This document shows, piece after piece, positions 45,921 to 60,300 of a stretch of 64,000 nucleotides of DNA. Under the pieces are notes generated by a model. The model saw only the letters and a program-made list of their open reading frames with translations. It had not been told where the DNA came from and ran no database searches. A program made the position numbers and the translations under genes. Source of the stretch: Anaspis maculata (taxonomy: Eukaryota > Arthropoda > Insecta > Coleoptera > Scraptiidae); assembly GCA_949128115.1 (NCBI GenBank), contig OX421963.1, forward strand, positions 33,277,979-33,341,978. The letters are read 5' to 3'. Position 1 is the first letter of the stretch; each line of letters starts with the position of its first letter.

Positions 45921-48321
45921 GTAAGTCACCACAACCACCCATAAGACACTTCGCTTGAATTATAAGCAGTGCTTTATAGTAGACATCGTGTGAGAAATAT
46001 TCATTGACTCTTCTCTCGAGCCCGATTGAGTTATCATAGACTCGATCGGTGATGTTTTTCAAAAAAGAAAAAGAAGAACGAATATTTCCTGCACCAAAAT
46101 GTGGCATATCAATAATTACGAGTATTATAAAACAAATTGAATTATGAATGTGGCGATGGCCACCTAATAAGTATCAATATTAATCGAAGGTCAGCAGACG
46201 ACGTGAAAACCTAGCGGTGTACTTAATCTTGGCGTTTAAATTTAATAATAAAACATCGATGGTGTCTAATTGAAAAATATATATCACCTTATTTTGAACT
46301 AGTGAGTTAAAATCGATTGGAAAAGCTCAGTAAGTGTGTCAGTCCTGTAAGCGCGTGACTCCTCCGCGGATATATGGCTTCTTAAGTCCATTAGGTGTTG
46401 TCGCATTTTCTATCGGTATTCCTTTAGTAAGCCGTGAATTTTCAACCGAGCTATACGCGCGATTGCTGGTTTTATTTGCAGTTCTTATGGGGTAAGTATT
46501 ATATTTTATCGGAAATACGAACTAACATCATGTATCCCACAAATAATTATTGACAAATGATATTGATATGCCACATTCCGATGGAGTTTGCAGTTGGTTA
46601 AACAAGATATTTTGTTGTAGAACAGGCTTATTTATTGATATATAACAAAATGTTGACCTTTACCTTATTCTCCCTTTCACACCCTCTTATAATATATTTT
46701 TTTTAATATGACATCCACTCTCTGAATGGCAAAAATGGAAGGAAGACTAAGTTCCTTGCAGATTTGCCATTTTGTGCTATTCTGTTATACTTTGTATACA
46801 AACTACTAACAATTACACTACTAGAAACTAACAACGATACATTGAATGTGCAACTACGCTTTCGTGCAACAAGCTTTTGCCATTAAAAAATAATAACAAA
46901 GGAAAAGAAGGAGAAATTGAGGATAATGTGAGCAAAATGATTGCCCTCAGATTGCAGAAAATAAATCATCAGAAGTTGTGTGGGCGATCGAGACCATTTT
47001 TATTTTGTTCTATACTCTTTATTGTTGTTGAGAGTTTTCTTACACACAGCTTTCAAGCCAAGCCTTTGTAAATAGCTGCTCTGCTTTGTTATGTTTTCTT
47101 TTCCTAAATGGATATTATATTGAGTTCGCACTGTAGTCAAATTTCGCGGACTGCGAAATTTTGCACTAGATGTGATCCACACCTCATGCCGCATGGCTTC
47201 TAGTCTTTATAATTCCTATTCTAGTACCCACTTCTGAAAACGGTGTTGTGTATGGTGTTGTCGTGTGAATCCTTTTTGAGTCATGTGTTGGAATTAAATA
47301 AATATTACCGATTAGAGTTGATTTCAAATAGTTTATTCTCAAGAAAACGGAACAATCAACACTTTTTGTCCACACACAGTTTCGGTAATGTTTATTTTCT
47401 TTTAAATCATTTAGATGTATTTCATACCTTAATTTTTCGTGTAGTTTCAACTTTTCCGATTTAGAACTTTAGTGATACAGCTAAGTGTAACCATTTCATA
47501 CACACTACATCCGTCAGCATAAAAAAGAAACTAATAAAATGATTTAACAAAGAAAAAAGTTTTTGTTCAAAATGCTAGACCATTTTAGACAGAAACTGTT
47601 TATACTATACCCATATCCATTCCCATCTTTCCTTGAATGTTCGCTTGGTGAACCATTATGCAAACTCCACACGGAACTGTTAGGGTTTTCTTTGATTAAC
47701 TGGAGAAAAATGTATATTATGCATGATTCGCCCTTTGCTAACTCTTGAGAATCAAGTAATGTGTAATCGTAAATGAACTGAAACAAGGACTAGCACAAGG
47801 GCGAGTTTGGGTCTTTCCGCGGCCTCGGGCTTCGTGTAGCAAAGGCTATACAAAGGTTAGTGGTTTTTGTTTTTTGTTTATTTTAGTCGCGGGGAGGAAA
47901 TAAATTAAATCACGAAAATCTCACGATCACAAGTTTTTAATTTGTTTTGTCTCCGCTTCGCTAGTTTGGGCATCTGAGCTTTCGGTACTCTTATTACTTA
48001 CGGAAATACATTAGAGGCTTATGTTTACGAAATGCGGAATGCCTTAGGCTTATTTTTACAAGATGCTGTCGTAATCCTTTCGCTCCTTAAGTCCTTCACA
48101 TCTTCCATTTTTTAGCTCATTCTCATATGTGTATGGTTATGGGAATGGTTGGGGACGTCATGATTTATTTTCTGACTCTCACTTATCGGTATGATTATTA
48201 TTGTCAAAACGAATCTAGATATCAAGCCCATGTTGCACTTTTGGGTATAAAACTGTTATAAACTATGAACACACCTGTCTCTCTGTTACCCTCCAAAAAC
48301 CAAATTTTTTCCTTGCGACAG
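45921..48321. other. Intron or alternative 3' region before the giant exon
   Basis: It holds the candidate short-isoform last exon (46428-46495). Several AATAAA motifs (about 46959, 47297, 47533) could end its 3' untranslated region. No transposon was recognised here, unlike the other large introns, which fits a functional 3' region. Confidence 0.5.
46428..46495 (+). CDS. Ank2: Candidate alternative last exon, hydrophobic C-terminus
   Basis: After a good acceptor (attcctttag) the frame continues in phase 1 from the exon at 45920. It encodes VSREFSTELYARLLVLFAVL plus MG and a TAA at 46493. The result would be a short ankyrin lacking the giant tail and ending in a run of about ten hydrophobic residues. 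The run is too short for a standard membrane span. Short and giant isoforms from alternative last exons are established for Drosophila Ank2; this particular exon is inferred from splice site, phase and composition. Confidence 0.4.
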
Positions 48322-51300
48322 CCACCAGTGCATCTCCGCAAGATGACGATGACTCTTTGGATACCGACGGCTTCCGCGAGGACCAGTGCCTCTTGGAGAC
48401 GCCGACTCCAGTAGATGACGTCTTGAAACCGTGCAGTAGCCATGGTCAATACAGGGACATAGAACTAGAAGAAGTGACCCCTTATGATGACCCTAGTCAG
48501 TATTATCAGCACCAGGCCAAGATTCTCGGTGCTGAACGGAAACGCCTAGCCTCCACCGAGGACTTGGATGCTGATGACAATAATTTGCCTTCCGATAACC
48601 GTGATATAGCTGTAGTAGTGAAAGAAACTGGATCTGGATCAGGATCAGTACGTCCAGGCGAATTGAAGATCAAAACGGTGCTCTTCACTTCGCCAGAAGA
48701 AAAAGGTGCTAAGGACTCGAAGAGACCAGAAGACTGGGAACGAAAAGAGAAGAAGACTGTTGAACGATTGCACGGAGGCGGGGGCAAAGACAAAATCCCC
48801 GCTTCTAAGGAAAAGATAGTTTTAGTATCAACACCGGAACATAGAATAGCCGTGGCTTATACCGAAGTCACGAAAACTGAAACTAAAGCCACAAAAGTTG
48901 AAGTTGAAACCAGTCATCAGGCACAGCAACCTCAACCAGAGCAAGGGTCGGACCCTAACCATGTACACCGAAGTACGTCTCCTCTAACTAACAAAGAAAT
49001 CGCTCCTTCTCCCACTACCCCTCCGATTTCTTCATCAGAAAAAGCCCATTCCACTCCCACTCTAGAATTAGTGATTGGTCGTAAAGAAGTGCGTACCAAA
49101 GAAGCATCGGCTACGGCCGAAAGTCGTTTAACTCTTTACGGCACGAATGACGTAGAAATTTCTATCAAGTCTCAGTCCCACATTTCAGTAACCACCACCA
49201 GACGCGACGAATCAGGCGTTGAAACTTCCCAAACTGTCGACGTAGGAGTTTCCAATACAACAGAAAAGAAACCGGGAGGAATTCGCAAAGCTGAATACAT
49301 TATCACTCCTGTGGAGAAAAAACGTGAAGAATCTGTGTATTTCAGCGGCACTAAACAAGTCTACACGTATGACAACAGCGAAAAAGTCGATTCACAAGGT
49401 GATTCGCTGAACGAAAGCTCGGTTTCTCATCCAGTGACTGACACTGGGATATCGATAACTAGAGGAACAACCACAATGACTGATCCTGTGACTCGACATG
49501 CGGACGTGATCCAGCAAACCACTGGGTTCGTTTCGGACACTGCGGTTGATGTCGAATTTGAAGAATGCACAGATGCCGGCCTCAGCCCAATACAAGCCGA
49601 TTTTCAAGAACCTTACTTAACTGAAGAAGAAGTCCAGTTCACTGAAACTGGGACTAGCCCCATAGAATTTCCCGAATCAGCTTCCCTAGCGATCTCGGCG
49701 ATTGATACTTCAGAAGCGGCTACTCTTACCGATCAAATCGATACGAAAGATGCTTCGAACAGTCCCATCAAACCGGAGGATGAAAGCCCACCTCTGATTT
49801 CCAATAAGGTAAAAGACGAAGACATACTCAAGAGCCGCAGAGGCTCGGGTGATGTCAAAGCAAAAATCAAGTTTCTCGAAAAAATGCAATCGCCATCGCA
49901 CGTGGTTAAGCGCAAAAAAGAGATAATTGAAAACTCTGAAGACGAACTCAGCAGCATGAAGGAGGAAGAATACCATGGATCAACTGAAACTCTGGCGCAG
50001 TTCGACGATGACTACGATAAAACTGACACGACCAGTGATAGCGAAGGTAAAGTGAAGCACACGAAACATGTTGCGAGGAAAATAGCCGAGTTGCAGAAGA
50101 TCTTCTCGGCAACTTCTAGCGATATGGATGATTCTGCTGACGATGAACCCCCAGTGAGGCTTGGTGGTGAAAGTCACAAACTAAAGAGTCCCTTCAAAGA
50201 GGACAAGTGGGCAAGTACAGCAAGCGGATCTGAAGACGCAGACGATATTGAATACAAATCCGTGAAAGACAAACGGCACATGTTCGAGGAGTTGATATCG
50301 AAATCTCAAGAAGGCACTCCGAAAAAATCACCTCCGGAAAAACGCGAGTTTACCGAACGCGAACTTGAAGAACGCATGCATAAGATGGAAGAAGAGATCG
50401 TGGTTGAGCGCAAAATCGATGAAAAGAAACAATTGGTTGAGACGCTCACCAGTAAATTTGAAGCAGATCAACCTTTGATTTGTCCGGCTTATGAACCAAT
50501 TTGCAGAAAAGTGATCATTGAACATAAAACGCCGTCGCCATTATCGCCCGCCGTTTCTGAAAGCGAACTGCCTTGCAAAACGAGCAACAAAACTTCTCCG
50601 GTCATTGGCGAAAAAGAAACGCAAGAAGAAGATTTCAAAGAACTCTGCCATGCTTTCATACAACAAGAACGGAAGCATATTTCTCCTGTCGAAGATGAGG
50701 TTGCTAGAGAAATTACAACTGTTAGTGAAGCACTACCACCAGTGTCACCAAAGTTGGTCCAAGTAGAGATTGGCAGAGTTATGAGTCATCATACTACTAT
50801 ACTGGAAAGTATCAGTGGTAGTTCGCTGGAAATAATCGAAGAACCTTGCGTGAAAACTAAAGTTTGCAGGTTTCCTTCTAAAAAAGATAATGAGAACAAG
50901 ATTCTAGACGTAGAAAATGTCTCAGATATTGCAGAAGACGAAGCCAAAAAAGAGATAATCCCAAGTCTCGAAGATACCAAGCTTATGGAAGATGGGAATA
51001 AATCTGAAGTATCGGAAGAAATTGATGACGATTCGTTCGGGCACGATATCATTAAAGAAGCTATTGTGGCTAATGCTAAGCTGTTGTCCACTATTGCTTT
51101 GCCTCCTCAAGTTATAGAAAAAGAAGCTGAAAAGCTTGATGAGGTCATGGCTCACGTCAAAGAGATCCAAATACGTCCGAATTTGCCGTTGGATAAAAGA
51201 CCGAAGATGGAGGAAGATGAAGTTGAAAAATTGATGTCTGAAGTTTTGGAAGCTTCGATACAAATTCGAGCCGAAGTAAAGGAATTAAAACCTGATTTGA

Positions 51301-54300
51301 CACCGACCCCCGAGGGTCAGTTGATCTCAATCATATCGTCCACGTCTGCTGAGCAGATAAGAGATTTGGGACAAATCGTGGAAGAAACAAAGGAAGGAAA
51401 AATCGAAGAAACGGAAGAGGACTTTGCATCGGATGAAACTCAAGCTGCTGATTCGCCTAGAGACGACGACGTTGTCAAAGACGTTGAAACTGAAGATGAA
51501 AAGTCTCCTTGTGGTAGACCAGATGTGATCGAAAGTGTTGTGATGGTGTCACCTTTGATTGATGACAAGAATAAGATTTTCGAAGAGGTAATCACAAAAG
51601 CTGAAGCAAAATCGTTGGAAGAAAAAGTGAAATCAATCAAAGAAGAATTGTACGAGAAAAAAATGGACGAAGAAAAAATTATTTTTAAAGAGTTGGCACG
51701 TGACAAAGATTCAGAAGCTGTGTTATCCGACTTGAAGGATGCGGTTGAAAAATCAACGCACAAACTACAAGAAATAGATCAATCAATCAGTCGAGAGAAG
51801 TCTGTTACACAGCATCAAATAGTTGAAGACTATGTGACAATGACATCAAATTTCTTGGAAGCCGAAAGAACAATTGGAACATATGAGACATTAGAAACAG
51901 AGGATATTTCAAAGATATGTCATGCTGAGTACAAACAACATCCCATAATCGATGTTGCACCTGAACTGGATATCAAACATGCACAAACCTCAGCAAGGTC
52001 ACCCCATAAATCTGAAATAACCAAAGCAATTATCAGTCCAGCAGAAACTGTGGCTGTAGTAGAAGTAGAAACTGTTGAAAAATACGAGCTTCATGAAGCA
52101 AAATACGTTGAAGTAGTTGAGAAAAGCGAAGAGAAAAAACTGCAACAATCATTGCAAATTAAGGATGAAATCAACACTAAAGAAACTGATTCTAATTCAG
52201 AGGCAGTTGACATGAAGTCCCCTGAGAAGTACGCACAAATAAGAGATCAAACTCTAGACGTAGAACTGATGAGAGCTGAAAACACACAAATTCAAAATGA
52301 AGAAACCAAACCCGGCCTCCAATCTTCTCACCATAAATCACCCACGGAGCAAACATATCACGAAAAAGCCCTATCTAAGGACACTAGTCCAAAAGCAACA
52401 TCTTCTAAGGATCATACCGAACCGCCCCAAGATAAATTAGAACAGGACTCGAAAGAAAATTTTATTTCCATTGAATCGAAACATATTACTCAAAAACCAG
52501 TCATGCCTGTTTTGGATGAAATTAGCCTATTGGTAGACGATCAAATACCTGATCTAGTAGATGACAAGTGTGAGTCACCTCGCGATGAAGAACTCTCTCT
52601 CAAAGATACGATTCCAAAAGACCAAGCTCCATCTGAAAAAGTAATCACAGATAATAAAACTGAAACATCTTTTGAACTAGTGGAATACTCGAAGGAAACA
52701 GTAATTGAATCTGAAATTGGACATTCGATCATAGTAGTAAAATCAGAATTAGACAAGATTAAACAATCGCACAGTGAAGAGTTGTTGAAACCTGATGACG
52801 ACAAGCCTGACCCACTTTCTGACAAGTCGCCTGACATAACCGTTATGGAAGCTGAGGAAGAATCTGTAGAAGAACTGGTTCAAACTAAAGCTGAAACATT
52901 GGAAAACTTCAAAACTTTGGAGGAAAAATCAATTGCCGAAGAACTGAAAGCCGCTGAGACCGAGAAACCATCTGCAAAACAAAGAATTCCTGGAGGGCAG
53001 ACACCCGCAGAGGAACAGAGGCCGCCTGTTGAAGACGAAGCCCACACCAAGGCTAGCGATGTGATTCAAATAGAGCATTCACGAAAAACGGTAGTTCAAA
53101 CGAAAGTTGAACATTTTACCGTAGAAGTTGGGAAACCACTCGAGAAAGAGACCATATTCAGTAAGCTGAGGTCCTCTGTGAGCGGTGAACCTACTGATGC
53201 CGACGTTACAATCGTAGATGCATCTAAAGAAATGATAGTTGAAACTAAATTTGAACATTCCACTATAGAAATGAAACCCACTGAAGAGGAGGAAATTTCT
53301 GAAGAAAAATCACCTATTCAAGAACTCATACTTGCTGAAATTGTTGGATCGTCTGCACAACCAGAAAGTGACAAAGAAATGTCGCCGGTTGAAAAGCTGA
53401 AGCTTGAAACTCTGGTTGATAATCAACAGTCGAAAGATGAACTTAGGTCAGAACACGTATTGGTTGAACACTCGAAGTTACCCTCCAAAGAGGAAACTGC
53501 ACCCAAAGAAAAATCACTTGGTGAAGTATTGGAACCAGAGTCACTTATAGCTGAGTCAGGTGCTAATTTTGACAATAGATTTGAATCACTTGCCAATAAA
53601 TCACCTGACTTCTCAGAAATGGGAACTTCACAGCAAACGGCCTCTTCAACAATAGTGCAATATACAGCCGAAGAAGATAAACCATCTGAAGAAGAGGAGT
53701 CAACAACTTCTGCAGACGACAAACCGGAATCTCTCAGCGATAAATCACCAGATATAACTGTCATAGAGATTTCGCAAAAGAAAATAGTTGAAACTAAATC
53801 AGAACACTCGATAGCGGGAAAACTATTCACTCATTCAGTTCAAGAAGAATCTCTGAAAGTGAAACCATTTATCATGGAACTGCAATTAACTGGGGTGGCA
53901 GAACCGTTGAGAAAATCTGATAGTCCTAAGAAAGAGGCACCTGTTGAGGAATCCACATCCACAATAACAGTCAAAGAAGAAGGTCATGACAAACAAATAA
54001 AAGACGTACTTAGAGATCATCGCACCGATAGATCACCCGATGAAATGAAACATACGCATTCAGGAGGAACCACGGCTCAAACCAAAATCGAACATTCGAT
54101 ATTACAAATTGAACATGTCGAAAAGAAGGAAAAGTCTCTTACTGAAGAACTGAAGCTTGTGGATGAAAATGCCCATGAATCGCCTCTTGCTCAGCTGTCA
54201 CCCAGTGATGAACCGTTGAATATTAAAATAACAACTCCACAAACTGAATCACCATTTACAAATAGCACACCAGGTGACAAATCATCAGTTTGTGAAGTGC

Positions 54301-57300
54301 CCGCTCCCCTAGACACATCATCAATTGAAAAAGGCTCCTCTGGCGACAAATCACCAATAAATGAAGGGTCCTGCTCACGTGACAAATCGCCAGTAGGAAC
54401 ATCGGGTAACAAATTACCCTTTAATGAAGAGTTCACTCCAGATGACACATCACTAGTTATTTCAGACACGCTTGACTATCAATCAAAAGACAAGGTTGCT
54501 CACATTGACTTGGTACCTGCTGACGTCAAATCAACAAGCAAAGAGTCACTCCGCGATAAGCCATTGAAAATAGAGGTACAAACTTCTCTTGACAAGTCAC
54601 CAGGTTCAAAAGAATCACCGGGTGAAAAATCGCCAATTGATAAAATGCCCACTCCACTCGAAAACTCACCAGAAAATATAGTGCTCACTTTATTGGATAA
54701 ATCACCTGTTACAAGAACTACACCGGATGATAAATCACCGACTGCTGAAGCGTTCACAGCAGTCGACAAATCGCCAGTCGTTGCAGATGAGATCCACGAT
54801 AAAGTGGAGGACGCGGGTACTCATATTGATTTGATACCTGTTAGCGTCAAATTCCCAAGCAAAGAGTCACTACGCGATATGCCATTAGAAACAGAGATAG
54901 AAACATCTGTAAAAAAGTCACCGATTGCAAAATACCCACCTAGTAAAGACTCGCCAATTGATAAAGTGCCCATTCCACTCGACATATCACCGATTACAAA
55001 AGATACCCCCGATGAGAAATCACCAGATGATGAAGCGGTCGCACCAGTCGCCAAATCGCCACGCGTTGCATATGAGCTTAATGATGAAGCTGAGGAAGCG
55101 GTTGCCTACATTGATTCGATACCTGCTAGCGACAAATCTCCAAGCAAAGAGTCAGTACACGATAAGCCTTCAAAAACAGAACTGGAAACTTCTCTAGAAA
55201 AGTCACCAATTGTAAAAGAGTTACCTGGCCAAAAATCACCAATTGATGAAGTGTCCACTCCTCTCGACAAATCACCAATAGATGAGGTGCACACTCCACT
55301 TGACGAATCACCGATCACAAAACATACCCTAGATAAGAAATCACCAACTAGTAAGGCGTTCACACCAGTCGACAAATCGCCCGTCATTGCAGATGAGCTT
55401 CACGATAAGGCTGAAGAAGCGCTTGCCCACATTAATTTGATACCTGCTGGCGGCAAATCGCCAAGCAAAGAATCAATACGCGATAAGACATCAGAAACAG
55501 AGTCGAAAACAACTCCAGAAAAGTCAACCATTGCAAAAGAGGCACCTGGCAAAAAATCGCCAGTTGATAAAATGCCCATTCCACTCAAAAAATCACCAAT
55601 AGATGAAGTGCCCACTTCACTCGAACAATCACCAATAAATAAGGTACCCACTCCATTTGACAAATCACCGATTACAGAAGATACCATGGATGAGAAATCA
55701 CCAACTGGTAAAGCGCTTACACCAGTCGACAAATCGCCAGTCATTGCAGATGAGCTTTACGATAAAGCGGAAGGAGCGGTTGCCCACATTGACTCGATAC
55801 CTGCTGGCGACAAATCCCCAAGCAAAGAATCAGTACACGATAAGCCTTTGAAAACAGAACTGGAAACTTCTCCAGAAAAGTCACCAATTGGAAAAAAGTC
55901 ACCTGACAAAAAATCACCAATTGATAAAGTGCCCATTCCACTAGACAAATCACCAAAAGATAAGGTGCTCACTCCACTTGACGAATCACCGATTGCAAAG
56001 CATACCCCGGATGAGAAATCACCAATTAGTGAGGCGTTCACACCGGTCGACAAATCGCCCGTCATTGCAGATGAGCTTCACGATAAGGCTAAAGAGGCGG
56101 TTGCCCACATTAATTTGATACGTGCTGGCGACAGGTCGCCAAGCAAAGAATCACTACGCGATAAGACATCAGAAACAGAGTCGGAAACTTCTCCAAAAAA
56201 GTCAACCATTGCAAAAGAGGCACCTGGCAAAAAATCGCCAGTTGATAAAGTGCCCATTCCACTCGAAAAATCATCAAGAGATGAGGCGCCCACTTCACTC
56301 GAGAAATCACCAATAGGTAAGATACTCACTCCACTTGACAAATCACCGATTAGAGAAGATACCTCGGATGAGAAATCACCAACCGGTAAAGCGCTCACAC
56401 CAGTCGACAAATCGCCAGTAATTGCAGATGAGCTTTACGATAAAGCGGAGGGAGCGGTTGCCCACATTGGCTCGACACCTGCTGGCGACAAATCTCCAAG
56501 CAAAGAGTCAGTACACGATGAGCCTTTGGAAACAGAACTGGAAACGTCTCCGGAAAAGTCACCAATTGCAAAAGAGTCACCTGACAAAAAATCACCAATT
56601 GATAAAGTGCCCACTCTACTAGACAAATCACCAAAAGATAAGGTGCTCACTCCACTTGACAAATCACGGATTGCAAAGCATACCCCGGATGAGAAATCAC
56701 CAACTAGTAAGGAATTCACACCAGTCGACAAATCGCCCATCATCGCAGATAAGCTTCACGAAAAGGCTGAGGAGGCGGTTGCCTACATTGATTTGATACC
56801 GGCTGGCGACAAATCGCCAAGCAAAGAATCACTACGCGACAAGACATTAGGAACAGAGTCGGAAACATCTCCCGAAAAGTCAACCATAGCAAAAGAGGCA
56901 CCTGGCCAAAAATCGCCAGTTGATAAAATGCCCATTCCACTTGAAAAATCACCAATAGATAAAGTGCCCACTTCACTCGAACAATCACCAATAAATAAGG
57001 TACCCACTCCATTTGACAAATCACCGATTACAGAAGATACCATGGATGAGAAATCACCAACCGGTAAAGCGCTTACACCAGTCGACAAATCGCCAGTCAT
57101 TGCAGATGAGCTTTACGATAAAGCGGAAGGAGCGGTTGCCCACATTGACTCGATACCTGCTGGCGACAAATCCCCAAGCAAAGAATCAGTACACGATAAG
57201 CCTTTGAAAACAGAACTGGAAACTTCTCCAGAAAAGTCACCAATTGGAAAAAAAACACCTGACAAAAAATCACCAATTGATAAAGTGCCCATTCCACTAG

Positions 57301-60300
57301 ACAAATCACCAAAAGATAAGGTGCTCACTCCACTTGACGAATCACCGATTGCAAAGCATACCCCGGATGAGAAATCACCAATTAGTGAGGCGTTCACACC
57401 GGTCGACAAATCGCCCGTCATTGCAGATGAGCTTCACGATAAGGCTGAAGAGGCGGTTGCTCACATTAATTTGATACGTGCTGGCGACAGGTCGCCAAGC
57501 AAAGAATCACTACGCGATAAGACATCAGAAACAGAGTCGGAAACTTCTCCAAAAAAGTCAACCATTGCAAAAGAGGCACCTGCCAAAAAATCGCCAGTTG
57601 ATAAAGTGCCCATTCCACTCGAAAAATCATCAAGAGATGAGGCGCCCACTTCACTCGAGAAATCACCAATAGGTAAGATACTCACTCCACTTGACAAATC
57701 ACCGATTAGAGAAGATACCTCGGATAAGAAATCACCAACCGGTAAAGCGCTCACACCAGTCGACAAATCGCCAGTAATTGCAGATGAGCTTTACGATAAA
57801 GCGGAGGGAGCGGTTGCCCACATTGGCTCGACACCTGCTGGCGACAAATCTCCAAGCAAAGAGTCAGTACACGATGAGCCTTTGGAAACAGAACTGGAAA
57901 CGTCTCCGGAAAAGTCACCAATTGCAAAAGAGTCACCTGACAAAAAATCACCAATTGATAAAGTGCCCACTCTACTAGACAAATCACCAAAAGATAAGGT
58001 GCTCACTCCACTTGACAAATCACGGATTGCAAAGCATACCCCGGATGAGAAATCACCAACTAGTAAGGAATTCACACCAGTCGACAAATCGCCCATCATC
58101 GCAGATAAGCTTCACGAAAAGGCTGAGGAGGCGGTTGCCTACATTGATTTGATACCGGCTGGCGACAAATCGCCAAGCAAAGAATCACTACGCGACAAGA
58201 CATTAGGAACAGAGTCGGAAACATCTCCCGAAAAGTCAACCATAGCAAAAGAGGCACCTGGCCAAAAATCGCCAGTTGATAAAATGCCCATTCCACTTGA
58301 AAAATCACCAATAGATAAAATGCCCACTTTACTTGAAAAATCACCAATAGATAAGGTACCCGCTCCACTTGACAAATCACCGATTACAAAAGCTACCCCG
58401 GATCAGAAATCACCAACCGGTGAAGCGTTCACACCAGTCGACAAATCGCCAGTCATTGCAGATAAGCTTCACGAAAAAGCTGAGGGGGCGGTTGCCCACA
58501 TTGATTCGATATCTGCTGACGGCAAATCCCCAAGTAAAGAGTCAGTACACGATGAGCCTGCAAAAACAGAGTTGGAAACATCTCTAGAAAAAACATCAAT
58601 TGCAAAAGAGTTACCTGGCGAAAAATCGCCATTAGATAAAGTGCCTACACCGCTTGACAAATCACCGGTGGCAAAAGATACCCCGGATGAGAGATCACCA
58701 ACCGGTATTGCTTCAACACCAGTCGACAAATCGCCAGTCATTGCAGATGAGCTTCACGACGAAGCGGAAGAGGCGGTTACTCACATTGACTCGATACCTG
58801 CTGACGACAAATCCCCAAGCAAAGAGTCAGTACACGATATGCATTCAGAAACAGAACTTGGAATTTCTCTAGACAAATCACCAATTGTAAAAGAGTTACC
58901 TGGCAAAAAATCACCAATTGATAAAGTGTCCACTCCACTCGACAAATCACCAAAAGATAAGGTGCTCACTCCACTTGACGAATCACCGATTGCAAAGCAT
59001 ACCCCGGATGAAAAATCACCAATTAGTAAGGCGTTTACACCAGTCGACAGATCGCCCGTCATTGCAGATGAGCTTCACGATAAGGCTGAAGAGACGGTTG
59101 GCCACTTTCATTTGATACGTGCTGGCGACAAGTCGCCAAGCAAAGAATCACTGCGCGATAAGACATCAGAAACAGAGTCGGAAACCTCTCCAGAAAAGTC
59201 AACCATTGCGAAAGAGGTACCTGGCAAAAAATCGCCAGTTGATAAAGTGCCCATTCCACTCGAAAAATCACCAATAGACAAAGCGCCCACTTCACTCGAG
59301 AAATCACCAATAGACAAGATACTCACTCCAGCTGACAAATCACCGATTACAATAGATACCATGCATGAGAAATCACCAACCGGTAAGGCGCTTACACCAG
59401 TTGACCAATCGCCAGTCATTGCAAATGAGCTTTACGATAAAGCGGAGGGAGCAGTTGCCCACATTGACTCGATACCTGCTGGCGACAAATCCCCAAGCAA
59501 AGAGTCAGTACACGATAAGCCTTTGAAAACAGAACTGGAAACTTCTCCAGAAAAGTCACCAATTGCAAAAGAGTCACCTGACAAAAAATCACCAATTGAT
59601 AAAGTGCCCACTCTACTAGACAAATCACCAAAAGATAAGGTGCTCACTCCACTTGACAAATCACGGATTGCAAAGCATACCCCGGATGAGAAATCACCAA
59701 CTAGTAAGGAATTCACACCAGTCGACAAATCGCCAGTCATTGCAGATAAGCTTCACGACAAAGCTGAGAAGGCGGTTGCCCACATTGATTCGATATCTGC
59801 TGACGGCAAATCCCCAAGCAAAAAGTCAGTACACAATAAGCCTGCAAAAACAGAGTTGGAAACATCTCTAGAAAAAACATCAATTGCAAAAGAGTTACCT
59901 GGCCAAAAATCGCCATTAGATAAAGTGCCTACACCGCTTGACAAATCACCGGTGGCAAAAGATACCCCGGATGAGAGATCACCAACCGGTATTGCTTCAA
60001 CACCAGTCGACAAATCGCCAGTCATTGCAGATGAGCTTCACGATGAAGCGGAAGAGGCGGTTACTCACATTGACTCGATACCTGCTGGCGAAAAATCCCC
60101 AAGCAAAGAGTCAGTACACGATATGCCTTCAGAAAGAGAACTTGAAACTTCTCTAGAAAAGTCACCAATTGCAAAAGAGTCACCTGACAAAAAATCACCA
60201 ATAGATAAAGTGCCCACTTTACTCGAAAAATCACCAATAGATAAAGTACCCACTCCACTTGACAAATCACCGATTACAAAATCTACCCCGGATCAAAAAT

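Noticed and set aside
46482..46491. A 10-nt microexon between TTTGCAG and GTAAGT that would shift the giant exon into a quick stop at 48344
   Set aside because: Splice signals look good, but the same bases are better explained as the end of the hydrophobic terminal exon at 46428-46495; ten bases give no coding evidence.
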